NCBI GenBank assembly: GCA_021442155.1
Contig: CM038216.1
Coordinates: 88,694,945-88,758,944 of the forward strand
Source: Cymbidium sinense
Taxonomy: Eukaryota > Streptophyta > Magnoliopsida > Asparagales > Orchidaceae
Reading direction: 5' to 3'
DNA: 64,000 nucleotides
The translations under genes were made by a program, and so were the position numbers. Of the stretch, positions 1 to 11,363 are shown piece after piece; the stretch's first letter is position 1, and each line of letters opens with the position of its first letter. Under the pieces are notes generated by a model. It made no database searches. It saw only the letters and a program-made list of their open reading frames with translations, and was not told the DNA's origin.

Positions 1-1050
1 TAACAAAAGTAAAACATACTAAAATGTGCAATAACATTTAGTAACACACCACCACATTCATATAAATGTGAGGTTATATTATTATGTACATTATATTTTA
101 AAAGGCTTTCATATAATATATTATCTTACATTACACCTTAAAATAAATTACCTTAAGCAAAAAAATTATAAAATTTGGTTGGAAAATCATTATTTATATT
201 GGATGCAAAATTTGATTCTTTTGATTAAATGAGACACCCTAGCATACCCCCAATGATGTTCCCTAAAGTTTACCTTAAATTTGGCCAAATCCCATCATCT
301 CAGCCTATATTTTAATATTTTTATGAATTATACTGATACAAACTCTACTACATCATACTATAACAAACTAAAATATGCTAAACAATAAGTAGTAATACAC
401 AATGGTATGCTATAATGCATGATGCTACATTATATTATGACATCCAATATTATAATACACTATAACACATTATATTATATTATATTTCATATCACATCAC
501 AAGGGTTTGCTTAAGAAAAAATCATAAAATTAGTCTAAATACTAAAAAACTATATATTTTAATCGTATCACTTACATTTTCTAAATTAAGATAATACATT
601 ATGATGACAAATTCCACCATTTTAAAGTCTAAATCAACATTTTTAAAAATAATGCTAGTGTAGGCTGGACTACATGATTATAAAGTACTAAAAGAATTTA
701 AAATGCATCAAAGAATATATTATGATATATGATGCTATATTATGCTATAACATATAATATTTATTTTGAACATAAAATCTTACATTTTATACTACAAGTG
801 GCATAGCACACCTTTGGTACTACAACCTAATTCCACTTCAAATTTAACAAATTTCATCATCTAATTTATTAAATCAATATTTATATGATTTATATTAATA
901 TAGACTATAGGGCATAATACCGTAATATACTAAAATATTTCAAAACATCTTATAACATCCAAAAACACATCACTATATGCTCAAATATATGATGATGCAC
1001 TATACTATAATATACGATATTATAATATGATTTAGGATTAGGGTTTAGGG
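1..1050. repeat. AT-rich satellite module, copy 1
   Basis: Very AT-rich non-coding DNA with no usable reading frame. It contains diverged monomers sharing a motif of the type 'ttggccaaat..catcatct' followed by 'aaat.aatatttttatgaatt'. These start near 281, 607 and 846, so the spacing is roughly 240-330 bp. Runs of 'tataatatgatgctacattata' character recur between them. The same order recurs at 11195-12375, 19560-20470 and 45866-46215. The left end is cut by the window. It is a satellite-like module of unknown function. Confidence 0.8.
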
Positions 1051-1168
1051 TATTCAAATATTTAATAGTCAAGGGAAAGTCTCTTGACGACATTTTCTCT
1101 AGCTACCATAACTATGTTAAGATTAGGTCATTCTTTAGATCTACTCCTAAGGACATCTTCATTCAAGG
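1051..1168. repeat. conserved ~118 bp tag between AT-rich module and telomeric array, copy 1
   Basis: A non-telomeric tag beginning 'tattcaaat' and ending 'attcaagg'. It lies between two short TTTAGGG runs (about 1034-1050 and from 1169). Nearly the same tag, at the same place relative to AT-rich and telomeric DNA, occurs at 12392, 20478 and 46230. It marks the left edge of a higher-order repeat. Confidence 0.8.
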
Positions 1169-1350
1169 TTTAGGGTTTAGGGTTTAGGGGTAGGGTTTAG
1201 TGTTTGTTTAGGGTTAATTTAGGGTTTAAGGTTTAGGGTTATAGGGTTTCAGGTTTATGGTTTATGGTTTTAGGGTTTAGGGTTTATGGTTTAGGATTTT
1301 AGGGTTTAGGTTTAAGGGTTTAGGGTTTAGGGTTTAGGGTTTAGGGTTTA
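1169..1350 (+). repeat. degenerate TTTAGGG telomeric array
   Basis: Mostly TTTAGGG and one-base variants (TTTATGG, TTTAAGG, TTTTAGGG), with an exact run at about 1318-1350. The G-rich strand is +. It is bounded by the tag on the left and the GRP cassette on the right. Confidence 0.92.
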
Positions 1351-1811
1351 CATAGAACAAATTCAGATTCAACATTTTTTTTCTTTTTGATTTCATCAAC
1401 CAAGTAACACCCCAACTTTTTGAAGACATAAGTGATGACATAGATTAAAAATGAGCACCCATAGAGCAATCCAAAAGATTAAATAAGTAGAACCATCTCT
1501 ACTATAATGACACAGTTCCATAAGCAGTAGATCGGATCGACCGTTCTTGAATTTCTCCAATTCTCATATGAACCACCCCCACCTCTCGAGTAGCGCAACC
1601 ACCATCATAACCCCGATCTATTTCTCCATCTCCACCATTACTGTAACCTCTGTCCTTCTTCTCTCATCCATAACCAGCACTTCTCTGACACCAACTCCAG
1701 ATCCCCTACCACCACTGTGGTAATCGCCACCTCCTCAATTGCCTCTACCACTAGATCTAGACTGAGACTAGTTGATGGTGATGCTCTTACCTTCAAAGTT
1801 CTACCCATTCT
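1351..1811 (-). pseudogene. GRP fragment copy 1 (C-terminal exon plus 3' UTR)
   Basis: Read on the minus strand from 1811. The sequence starts at a degraded 'NG.NL/F-type' stretch followed by T-V/I-N, the end of the RRM in plant glycine-rich RNA-binding proteins, then a glycine/tyrosine-rich tail and about 200 bp of 3' UTR. The RRM and the gene's 5' part are absent. The right edge runs straight into TTAGGG repeats at 1812. Frame breaks make it non-coding. Eight sister copies share the same edges. Confidence 0.75.
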
Positions 1812-4800
1812 TAGGGTTTATGTTTAGTTTAGAGTTTAGGGTTTAGGGTTAGTTTAGGGTTAAGGGTTTGGGGTTTAAGGTTTAGGGTTGTATTTTTCAG
1901 AGTTTAGGGTTTAGGGTTTAGGGTTTATGGTTTAGGGTTTTAGGGTTTACGATTTAGGGTTTAGGGTTTAGGGTTTAGGATTTAGGGCTTAGGGGTTAGG
2001 GTTTATGATTTTAGGGTTTACGGTTGTAGGTTTAGGGTTAGTTATAGGCTTTAGGGTTTTTTTATTTTAAATTAAGTAAATTGATAGGTTTAAGTTAATT
2101 AAAATTTATTTTTTTATCTATTTGAATTTATTTGAGTTTATTTTATTTTTAAATTTTATTTAGGTTTATTTTTTATTTTTATTTAGTTTATTTAGTTTAG
2201 GATTTCTTATTTTAGTTTAGGTGTTTATTTTAGTTTATTTTTTAGGTTTATTTTTTAGTTGACTTTTATTTTAATTTTATTTTCTAGGTTTAGGTTTTAT
2301 TTTTTATTTTTAGGTTTAGCTTTAGGTTTTGATTTTATTTTTTATGTTTAGGTTATAAGTCTTTATTTTAGGTTTCATTTTTTAGTTTAAGTTTATATTT
2401 ATTTTTTGTTTATTTTATTTTATTTAGTTTTGGTTTAGGTATAGGTTTATTTTATTTTTGGTTTAGGTTTAGATTTTATTTATTTTAGTTTATTTTATTT
2501 AGTTTATGTCTAGGTTTATTTTAGTTTATTTATTTTATTTTATTTTAGGTTTAGTTTTATTTTAATTTAGGGATTAAGTTTTATTTTTTTATTTATTTTT
2601 TAATTTAGTTTTTAGGTTAAGATTTGTATTTAGTTTTTATTTTATTTTATTTTAGATTTATTTACTTTTTAATTTTTATTCTATTTAGGTTTTTTATTCT
2701 TAGGTTTATATTATTTTTTAGTTTAGTTCAGGCTTTAATTTATTTTATTTTAGTTAGTTTTTATTTTTTAATTTATTTTATTTTTAGATATACGTTTAGG
2801 TTTTTATTTAGGTTTTTATATTTTTATATTTATGTTTATGTTTATTTATATATTTTATTTTTAGGTTTTATTTAGTTTAGGTTTAGGTTTTCAGGCTTTT
2901 AGGGTTTATGATTTAGGGTTTAGGGTTTTAGGATTTAGTGTTTTAGGGTTCAGGGTTTAGGGTTAGGGTTTAGGGCTTAGGGTTTAGGGTTTAGTGTTTA
3001 GGCTTTAGGGTTTAGGGTTAGCTTTGGGTTTAGGGTTAGTTTAGGGTTTTGGGTTTAGGGTTAGGGTTTAGGCTTTAGGGTTTAGGGTTTTAGGGTTTTG
3101 GGTTCAGGGTTTAGATTTTAAAGTTAGTTTATGACTTAGGCTTCAGGGTTTTAGGGTTTAGGGTTTAGGGTTTAGGATTTAGGGTTAGGGTTAAGGTTAG
3201 GATATAGGGTTTAGGGTTTAGGTTTATTTTAGGGTCAAGGGTTTAGGGTTTTTTAGGGTTTAGGGTTTAGTGTTTAGTGTTTAATGTTATAATATTAGAG
3301 ATTTGGGTTTAAGGTTAATTTTTGGTTTTAGGGTTTAGGATTTAGGGTTTCGGGGTTTAAGGTTTAGGGCTTAGGGTTAGGGTTTAGGGTTTGTGGTTTA
3401 TGGATTAGGGTTTAAGGTTTAGAGTTTATGTTTTGGGTTAGGGGTTTGGGGTTTATGGTTTTAAGTTTGGTTTAGGTTTAGGGTTTAGGTTGGGTTGTTT
3501 TATGTTTAGTGTTTAGGGTTTAGGATTTGAGGTTTAGGGTTTAGGGTTTAGTGGTTTAAAAAAAATCAATAAACCAGTAGGTTTAGGTTTATTTAGTTTA
3601 TTTTTTATTTATTTTAGTTTATTTTATTTTTTAAATTTATTTAGTTTGGTTTATTTATTTTAGGTTTTTTATTTTAGTTAATTTTTTAGGTTTAGGTTTA
3701 TGTTTATGTTTATTTTTTAGTTTAGTTTTATTTTCATTTTATTTTTTATTTCTAGGTTTAGGTTTAGATTTTCATTTTATTTTTTTATGTTTATGTTTTA
3801 GGTTTTTATTTTAGGTTTATTTTTAGGTTTTATTTTTTATTTTAGGTTTATGTTTATTTTTAGTTTATTTTATTTTATTTAATTTTAGGTTTAGGTTTAG
3901 TTTATTTTAGGTTTAGATGTAGGTTTTATTTAGTTTAGCTTATGTTCAAGTTTATTTTATTTTGTTTATTTTAGGTTAAGTTTTTTTTTAATTCAGGGTT
4001 TTGGTTTACTTTTTTATTTATTTTTAGGTTTAAGACTTTATTTAATTTTTATTTTATTTTATTTTAGGTCTACTAATTTTTATTTTACGTTTAGTTTTAA
4101 TTTTATTTAGCTTTTTTTATTTTTAGCTTCATTTTATTTTTTTACTCTAATTTAGGTTTTTATTTATTTATTTTTTTTAATTTTTTAAATTTTTATTTTA
4201 ATTTTATGTTTAGGTTTAAGTTGAGCTTTAAGTTTAGGTTTAGGTTTAAATTTTTATTTTATTTTATTTTAATTAAATTTAGGTTTATTTATTTATTTTA
4301 TTTTTAAATTTTATTTAGTTTAGGTTTAGATTTTTAGGTTTTTAGGGTTTAGTGTTTAGGGTTTAAGGTTTAGCTTTTAGGGTTTAGGGTTTAGTGTTTA
4401 GGGTTTTAGGGTTTATGGATTAGGGTTTTAGGTTTAGGGTTTAGGGTTAAGGGTTCTGATTTAGGTTTAAGGTTTTTTTAGGGTTTAGGGTTTGGGGTTA
4501 GGTTCTGGTTAGTTTAGGGTTTAAGGATAAGGGTTATTATTTTAGGTGGAATTTAGGTTTATTTTATTTTATTTATTTTAGGTTTAGTTTTTTTTAGTTT
4601 ATTATTTAGGTTTTAGTTTTCATTTTTTTTAAGTTTATTTCTTAAGTTGAGATCTTTATTTACTTTTTATTTTATTTTATTTTAGGTTTATTCATTTTTA
4701 TTTTACATTTAGTTTTTATTTTATTTAGGTTTTATTTTTTAGGTCTATTTATTTTAGTTTAGTTTATGTTTTTTTATTTATTTATTTGGTTTAGTTTTTA

Positions 4801-6165
4801 TTTTTATTTTATTTTCATTTTAGGTTTAGGTTTAGCTTGAGGTTTAGGTTTAGGTTTAAGAATAGGTTTTAGTTTAGGTATTTATTTTATTATTTTTTTA
4901 AATTTATTTAAGTTTAGGTTTTTTATTTATTTTATTTTTAGGAACTATTTCATTTAGGTTTAGCTTTTTAAGTTTCTATGGTTTAGTGTTTAGGGTTTAA
5001 GGTTTAGGATTTAGGGTTTAGGGTTTAGGGTTTATGGTGTTTTAGGGTATAGGGTAAAGGGTTTAGGGTTTAGAGTTCAGGGTTAGTTTAGGGTTATAAG
5101 TTTATGGTTTAGGGTTAGTTTTAGGGTTTAGGGTTTAGGGTTTAGGGTTTGGGGTTTAGGGTTTAGAGTTTATTTTTTAATTCAGTAAACCAATAGGTTT
5201 AGGTTTATTTAGTTTATTTAGTTTGAGGTTCAGGATTTAGGCTTATTTACGATTTAGGTTTAAGGGTTTTTTAAGTTTTAGGGTTTAGGGTTGTCGGTTT
5301 AAGGTTTAGGGTTTAGAGTTTAGGATTTAGGGTTTAGTGTTTTTTTAAAAAAAATTAAGTAAACGAGTAGATTTTGGTTTATTTAGTTTATTTTTTATTT
5401 ATTTTAATTTATTTTATTTTTTATTTTTATTTTGGTTAATTTTTTATTTTTATTTAGTTAGTTTATTTATTTTAGGTTTATTTATTTTAGCTTAGGTTTT
5501 TTATTTTAGTTTATCTTTTAGATTTAGATTTACATTTAGATTTATTTTTTAATCGAGTTTTATTTTTATTTAATTTTTTAGGTTTAGGTTTTATTTTTTA
5601 TTTTTAGGTTTAGGTCTAGGTTTTTATTTTGTTTTTTTCTTAAGTCTAGGTTTTAGGCTTTTATGTTATGTTTATTTTTAGGTTTTATTTTTTAGTTTAG
5701 GTTTAGGTTTATCATTTAGTTTAGGTTTAGGTTTATTTTTAGTTTATTTTAGTTTATTTAGGTTAGGTTAAGGTTTAGGTTATATTTATTTTAGTTTAAT
5801 TTATTTTAGTTTAGGTTTAGGTTTACTTTATTTTATTTAATTTATTTTTATTTTAGGTCTGGTTTTTTTTTTAGTTTAGGGTTTTAGTTTTATTTTTTAT
5901 TTATTTTTAGGTTTATTATTTAGGTTTAGCTTTTTATTTAGGTTTTATTTTATTTTATTTTAGGTTTATTGTAGGTTTATTTTGTCTTTATTTTACATTT
6001 AGTTTTTATTTTATTTAGGTTTTTTAAACTTAGGTTTATTTTATTTTATAGCTTAGTTTGGGTTTTTATTTATTTTATTTTAGTTTACTTTAATTAGTTT
6101 ATTTTATTTTCTTTTTAAGCTCACTTTTAGGTTTTAGTTTAGGTTTTTATTTTATTTTACTTTAG
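1812..6165 (+). repeat. composite telomeric satellite: TTTAGGG arrays alternating with ordered T-rich blocks
   Basis: TTTAGGG-like arrays lie at about 1812-2060, 2890-3555, 4335-4545 and 4975-5345. T-rich blocks (TTTATTTTA, TTTAGTTTA, TTTAGG mixtures) lie at about 2061-2890, 3556-4335, 4545-4975 and 5346-6165. Blocks at 2069, 3559, 5178 and 5351 begin with versions of AAGTAAACTAGTAGG. They then follow the same order of TTTAGG/TTTATTTT sub-motifs seen in the other blocks of this window. Open frames here are only Phe/Leu/Ile/Tyr-rich readings of T-rich DNA. No gene is visible. Confidence 0.88.
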
Positions 6166-6510
6166 ACTCGAATCTTCGACAAACTCATTCATCATCAAGT
6201 CGAGTGCTATGTTGATGATCTCGTGGTCGAAAGTAAAGAAATGGAAGACCATCTCTTTGACTTGAGAGTAGTTTTCGAACAGTTAAGATAATTTATCCTC
6301 AAAATGAACCCCCTAAAGTGTGCATTTGGAGTAGCTTTAGGGAAATTCCTTGGGTTTGTTGTTCGACACCAGGGAATTGAAATCAATCCAGAGAAGATTA
6401 GGGCGATATTAAAAATGCCACCAACTAAAGGCTTAACTCAACTCAGATCATTCCAAGGGCAATTGGCATATCAAAGACGCTTTATATCCAACCAATCGAG
6501 AAGATGTTAG
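6166..6510 (+). pseudogene. reverse transcriptase fragment (gypsy A)
   Basis: The frame opened from 6166 gives the C-terminal half of a Ty3/gypsy RT. The catalytic YVDD box is at 6208-6219, preceded by a 'RIFDKLIHH'-like stretch and followed by LVVESK. Further on are NPLKCAFGV, FLGFVV, GIEINPEKI and a thumb-like 'RSFQGQLAY'. A TAA interrupts the frame near 6289, before the ATG at 6304, and a TAG ends it at 6508-6510. The N-terminal half (fingers and first Asp) is missing because the element is cut at 6166. Confidence 0.9.
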
Positions 6511-7060
6511 CCATTCTCAACACTTGTCAAAAAGGATGCCAAGTTCAAGTGGGATGACAAGTGTGAGCATACATTCAAATACATCAAGCATTACTTGATG
6601 ATGACGTCAGTTCTAGAAGCCCCTATCTAAGGAAAGCGCCTCATACTTAACACTACAGCATTAGACAACTTCCTTGGTGCTTTTTTGGCCCAAGCAAATG
6701 ACAAAGGGAAGGAAAACACACTGTACTACCTCAGCCATCATCTAATCCCTGCTGAGGAAAATTATCCACCCATGGAGAAGCATTGCCTAGCTTTAATCTT
6801 TGCATCCCAAAAGCTACAATAATACATGCTTTCTGATAAGGTGAACTTAATTTCTAGGATCATTCCACTATAGTATCTCATGATATGTCCAACGGTATCT
6901 GGACGGTTGGAACGACGGTCCATGATCCTCTCATAGTTTGACATTACCTTTCGTACCCCACCATGCAAAAAATGGACAAGTGCTAGCAAATTTCTTAGTA
7001 ACACACCCACTTATTGCTGACTCTGTGCTTAGTGATAATCTCCCTAATGAATAAATCATG
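6511..7060 (+). pseudogene. RNase H domain and tether (gypsy A)
   Basis: Continues in the RT frame after the TAG: 'STLVKKDAKFKWDDKCEHTF', then GAFLAQ, LYYLSHHL, and ENYPPMEKHCLALIFA with the expected acidic residue. These are hallmarks of the RT-linked RNase H of Ty3/gypsy elements. In-frame stops occur near 6628 and 6820. A frameshift near 6953 moves the reading into a frame with 'NGQVLANFLVTHP', matching the tether that joins this domain to the second RNase H in Tat-like elements. Confidence 0.8.
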
Positions 7061-7093
7061 AACTTAGGGGATACTAGCATTCACCATTTGGAG

Positions 7094-7513
7094 ATGGACT
7101 TTGATGGTGCGACTTCCTCCCAAAGAGGAGAAGAACCATAATCTACTACTCTAGGAAAGGTAGGGGTAAGAATAGTTCTCTTAACTCTAGACCGTGATGT
7201 GATGAGTCTCTCATATCATTTATCCAATCCTTGCATTAACAACAAATCAGAATATGAGGCTCTGATTATCAGTTTGGAGTTATCCATTACTTTAAGAATC
7301 CAAAATATCAACATCTTTGGGGATTCTCAACTAATTATCAACCAAATCACTGGGTCCTATAAGGTTATAAAGCTCAAGTTCCATCACTACCATAAGTACA
7401 CCATGGAGTTGTTGGCCCAAATCCTAGAGGTATCCATTTATAATATTTCTCATGGAGAGAACGTCATAGCATATGCTTTAGCCAAGCTTGCCAAGGAATT
7501 GACATGTCTGTAG
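7094..7513 (+). pseudogene. second, archaeal-type RNase H domain (gypsy A)
   Basis: One frame from 7094 with a single TAA near 7139. The acidic catalytic positions can be followed: MDFDGA (first Asp), NKSEYEALI (Glu), GDSQLIINQ (Asp), and near the end 'NVIAYALAKLA', where the last Asp of the family's N-x-x-AD-LA motif is replaced. A second RNase H downstream of the RT-linked one is a known mark of the Tat/Ogre lineage. The domain is close to full length but inactivated by the stop and the lost Asp. Confidence 0.85.
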
Positions 7514-7629
7514 TATTAGTATATATAATAAAGGTCTAAAATAGAGAAGTCTTATCTTTTGTTGATATTGAACTCATCAAAAAGTACTCTCTTAAAGGGG
7601 AGGTTGTCATTTGAAAGAAGGATGAGAAG

Positions 7630-7977
7630 TTAGATTGGAGACAACCATTCAATGATTACCTAAATAAAGACAAACTACCTTAAGAGAAGTCTCAAGCCCA
7701 TCAGATGAAGCAGAGAGCACTTTCCTACACTTTTGTGGATGGTGTCTTATACCGGTGGTCTTTCAAGCATATGTGGTTATGTTGTTTAGACAAGCACAAA
7801 GTAAGTAAGATCATGACCGAGGTACACTTAGGATTTTGTGGAGCCAACCAATCCTGTTTGAAGATGAAAGCCAAGATCAAGAGACTAAGATACTATTGGC
7901 CATTGATGATCAAAGATTTCATGGATATAGCTAGGCAAGACGACCAATGTCAAATACATACTGTGGTCCTACACTAA
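7630..7977 (+). pseudogene. integrase N-terminal zinc-binding region (gypsy A)
   Basis: The frame covers 'DWRQPFNDYL', a 'FVDGVLYRWSF' segment, then the H2C2 zinc module 'EVHLGFCGANQS' and the end 'DDQCQIH'. In the family the module is H-x4-H and C-x2-C. Here the second His is Asn and the first Cys of the pair is Asp, so zinc binding is probably lost. A TAA sits near 7681, before the ATG at 7705. It joins the integrase core directly. Confidence 0.85.
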
Positions 7978-8540
7978 CCACCCAACATTCTACATCCTCC
8001 TCCTTCTAAAGATCATCAGTTCATCTTAGCTACTACTGACTACTTTTCAAAATGGGTGAAGGAGATTTTCCTCAGAGAGGTCATAACTCAGCATGTGCTT
8101 CACTTTTTTAGAAACCATATTGTATATAGGTTTGGATTGTCTCGACAAAATATATTCGATAATGGTACTACATTCAAGAGCATCGAGATCAACAAATTTG
8201 CCCGAAGATAGCATAAATTAGAGATATTCTACCATCAACTACCTGAGGGAAAACTACTTAGCTGAAGCCTTCAACAAAACACTCATCTAAATACTAAAGA
8301 AGACACTCGATAGTAATAAGCGATAGTGGCATGAGTAGTTAGTTGAAGCCTACTGCACCATATATAGAACTCCAACTCAATGTACTCCTTCTCCTTAGTG
8401 TATGGGTTCGAAGCGATTCTACCATTAAAATTCTAACTCCCATCACTAAGGATAGTTGTGGGTAGCAAGATAGCAGAATGCCAAGTTGCAGTTAGAAGAG
8501 CTTGAAGGTTTGTAGGAGAGACGCCTATGGGCATGCCAAA
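7978..8540 (+). pseudogene. integrase catalytic core (gypsy A)
   Basis: Translated pieces give 'HQFILATTDYFSKWVKE', 'VLHFFRNHIVYRFGLS' and 'FDNGTTFKS', the region of the second catalytic Asp. A different frame gives 'LAEAFNKT', the Glu of the D-D-E triad. The segment that normally holds the first Asp (W-G-x-D-x-x-G-P) is missing between 7977 and about 8005. Several frameshifts and stops are present. Copy B (16510 onward) aligns from the Glu region. Confidence 0.82.
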
Positions 8541-8815
8541 AACTCGAGTTGTACAAAGTTAAAATGATTCAAGCTCACAACAAGTTGGTCCATCCTAGAT
8601 CTTTTCAAGTACGAGAGCTTATTTTAGTTCCAAAGAGACTGATTATTGCTCGTCATAAGATGGGAGGCAAGTTTGAACCCACTTGGGAAAGCCCTTTTTC
8701 CATAGAGAAAGCCTTCCAAGGAGGATCTTATCAGCTTATTAATCATAAGTGAGAGTGGCCAATTCTTCCAATCAATGGGATCTACTTAAGAAAATATTAT
8801 AAGTCATGTTTAAAA
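8541..8815 (+). pseudogene. integrase C-terminal domain (gypsy A)
   Basis: An uninterrupted frame from before the ATG at 8549 to 8752: 'NKLVHPRSFQVRELILVPKR', then 'GKFEPTWESPFSIEKAF..GSYQL'. This is the chromo-less C-terminal fold with the usual 'W-G-P-F' core changed to W-E-S-P-F. It continues after a TGA as 'LPINGIYLRKYY', the typical end of a Tat-like polyprotein. Homologous DNA lies at 16850-17090. Confidence 0.85.
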
Positions 8816-10870
8816 ATAATTATCATCAATGAAAATTACATTTGAAATTAAATCTTTTCCATGTTGAAAGTATTCTTGTTTATGAATCTGCCATGATCTA
8901 TTTAGTGTAGGTGTAAGGAACCTGAGTGGCATCCTATCCTTCATTTACATAACACCAACACAAACTACACACAAACCAATAAAATAAACATATATCTTTT
9001 GTCTCGAGCTACTCTGAGTTTAGATAACATCCCTAGTGGCCCTCAATCAATAATTACTCTAGGTTAGGCTGACATGCTACCCTACTAGTGTGTCAACCCA
9101 GAGGTCTTCTTGCTTTGGAGGATGTAAGTCTGCTATGCTTTCCTTCCTTACTTGGCCTATACACATCAACGAGTGCATTGTTAGTTTGGTATGCCTTACT
9201 ACATGATTGGTAAGCTACCTCATGTTGGCTTTGTTGAAGAGGATGTGAGGCTACTATGTTTTCTTCTTTGATTAGCCTTCGTGCACTGACTAGGTTGAGT
9301 ACATTTGAAGTTTAAGATAAGTCCCCTAGCGGTTCCTTCCCTCCTGAATGCTTCAAGTCTGGGTCCAATCCTTCCTCGGGGCTCCCAAGTTAATAGTCGC
9401 TCTAAGTTAGATAACATATGGCTTGCTTATAATAAACTATCCTAAGGATCAGTTTCACTTAAAAAGTTGTAAGCCTACACACTTTCTTTCTAGATTGATC
9501 GTTGTGCACCGATGGGCACCTTATGTTGGTTGGTTTTCCCTATGCTGATGAATACAGCACTCATGCTGATCGATACACCATAGGTTGGTTAGTTCTCAAA
9601 CCTTAGGATACACCACTCATGGCAGATGTAACTCTACTATGCTTTCTCATTGATTTGGACACTATACACCTATTGGCTTTCATTTCTAGGGCTCTAGATA
9701 ATGCCCCTAGTAGCACCTCCCCTTTAGGCATTATATTTTAATCACATCCTTTGCAAACCCATTTAGACACTACCCGGGTTACTATCAGATTAGATAGTTG
9801 CCCTTTCGTAGTAACAACCTGTGTGTTTGGAGATTCCATCTTGTGGATGTGTAGATTCTCCCTTGGTTCAGTAAATCTGAGATAGATCAAGGTGGACAAA
9901 GCCCCTTCTCAGTGTGTTCCCTTGTACACCAACAGGGTCCACGCAAACATATAAACAAAATATATATTCACTTATGGATTAGGAGGACACCACTAGCGGT
10001 ACCTTATCCCAAGCAAGTATCCTATCTTTAGGGTAGTGTCAACAAAACTCCCTATAGGAATTGCCTGACTAATTTTGAGTTGATACAAGTCTCCAGCAGC
10101 ATTCACTCAGTAGTCACCCTAAGTCGGGTTTGAATTATTGTTCTACCAATAGGTCACTTGAGTGGTTATTACCTGCTTTAGAAGATGTAAGTCTGCTAAA
10201 CCTTCTTTCTAGAATAACCATTGCACATCGAAAGGCAACTCCTTAGGTTGGCTAGCTCTACCCCATAACCAGTAGACTATCCTTTTCGATTTACAAATCT
10301 GAGATAGGATAAGTCCGATATAACCCCATCTTAGGGGGTCCATCGCACACCTACAAGGTCCATTAATTAAATCTATCAAATTTGACCGAGCTCACATCCC
10401 CGATGGATATGCCCTTAATTTGAAATCAAACTAAACCAAACAAACCATATCAAATCACATGAAATTAAGATAAAATTAATTTGGACTACTTTTGAGTTCA
10501 CATAAGTCCCCAGCGGCATTCACTCAGTAGTCGCCCTAGGTCAAGTTTGCCTCCACATTAATTAAAATAAAATAAACTAAAGTCGATTAGTTCTTAATCT
10601 TCAGTGGATTATAATCCTTATCCCCAATGGATCTTCTTTCCACAAATCATATAATCAAATCAAATCAAATTCAAACCTTATCCTCAGCAGATTTCTTCTT
10701 CAATGCCCTCGGCATAGACTGCTCACATGTCATGTCTATTGCATGTGTGATCCCATAGCGGTTCTCCCTCCAAGTCCATGACATAGAATTCTCATCAAAT
10801 TTTATTTCTTCTCTTATGCACACCTTTAATACTTCAACCATAAGCCTTACAATGTATTCTTTCAAATTAC
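8816..10870 (+). repeat. gypsy A 3' untranslated region with diverged subrepeats
   Basis: No coding potential. Two motifs recur. One is 'gaggatgtaagtctgctatg' with 'ctttc.ttctt.gat', at about 9117, 9239, 9465, 9621 and 10180. The other is of the 'cccctagcgg' type with 'agtagtcgccctaggtc', at about 9045, 9393, 10112 and 10528. They form an irregular tandem series of about 120-420 bp units. Long 3' regions with tandem subrepeats are known for Ogre/Tat elements. The same series recurs at 17100-19230. Confidence 0.7.
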
Positions 10871-11310
10871 ATCATGTTAACATTGTAATCAACATTTTAT
10901 GATTTATGATGGTGCAAGCTCAAACTAACGATACAATATCATGCTAAACAAATTATAGTGTGAATAAACACATAATATTATATTATAATATATGATGTTA
11001 CATTATAATTTGCTATAATATAATATATTGTCTAACATTACACCTCATTAGAATCACTTAAAAAGAACAAATAACAAAATTTTCTCAAAATATTTATAAT
11101 GTTCATTTTGGATGTAAAATTATTATTTTCCTATTAGAAATGGTACAAAATAGCATAATTATGGTGTTTCTTTTGGGTGTGTGCCGTGAATTTGGCCAAA
11201 TTCTTGCATCTCAACCTTCAAATTAACATTTTGTGAGTTTGACCCAATATATTACAATAAAAGTAGAACATACTAAAATGTACAATAACATTTAATAAAA
11301 CACCACCACA

Positions 11311-11363
<53 letters not shown>

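Larger units (their letters stand above)
6166..10870 (+). mobile_element. Ty3/gypsy (Tat/Ogre-like) fragment A: RT to 3' UTR
   Basis: A 5'-truncated LTR-retrotransposon remnant. The order is RT, RNase H, a second RNase H, integrase zinc region, integrase core and integrase C-terminus, then a 2 kb untranslated tail. The domain order and second (archaeal-type) RNase H point to the Tat/Ogre side of Ty3/gypsy; that lineage call is inference from architecture. It starts abruptly at the T-rich satellite (about 6166) and passes without a visible boundary into AT-rich satellite near 10870. Many stops and frameshifts make it inactive. Its 3' part matches 16510-19230. Confidence 0.88.

Noticed and set aside
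1812..2060. right edge of the GRP cassette as pure chromosome healing
   Set aside because: De novo TTTAGGG addition to a broken GRP gene would explain the right edge, but not the oligo-A signal at the left edge. The retrocopy model explains both, though healing is not excluded.
2624..2875. 83-codon Phe/Tyr/Leu-rich open frame
   Set aside because: It lies wholly in a T-rich satellite block. The composition alone gives hydrophobic codons and the frame is not kept in sister blocks.
6762..7010. minus-strand 82-codon frame over gypsy RNase H
   Set aside because: It is a shadow of the + strand RNase H, whose motifs are clear.
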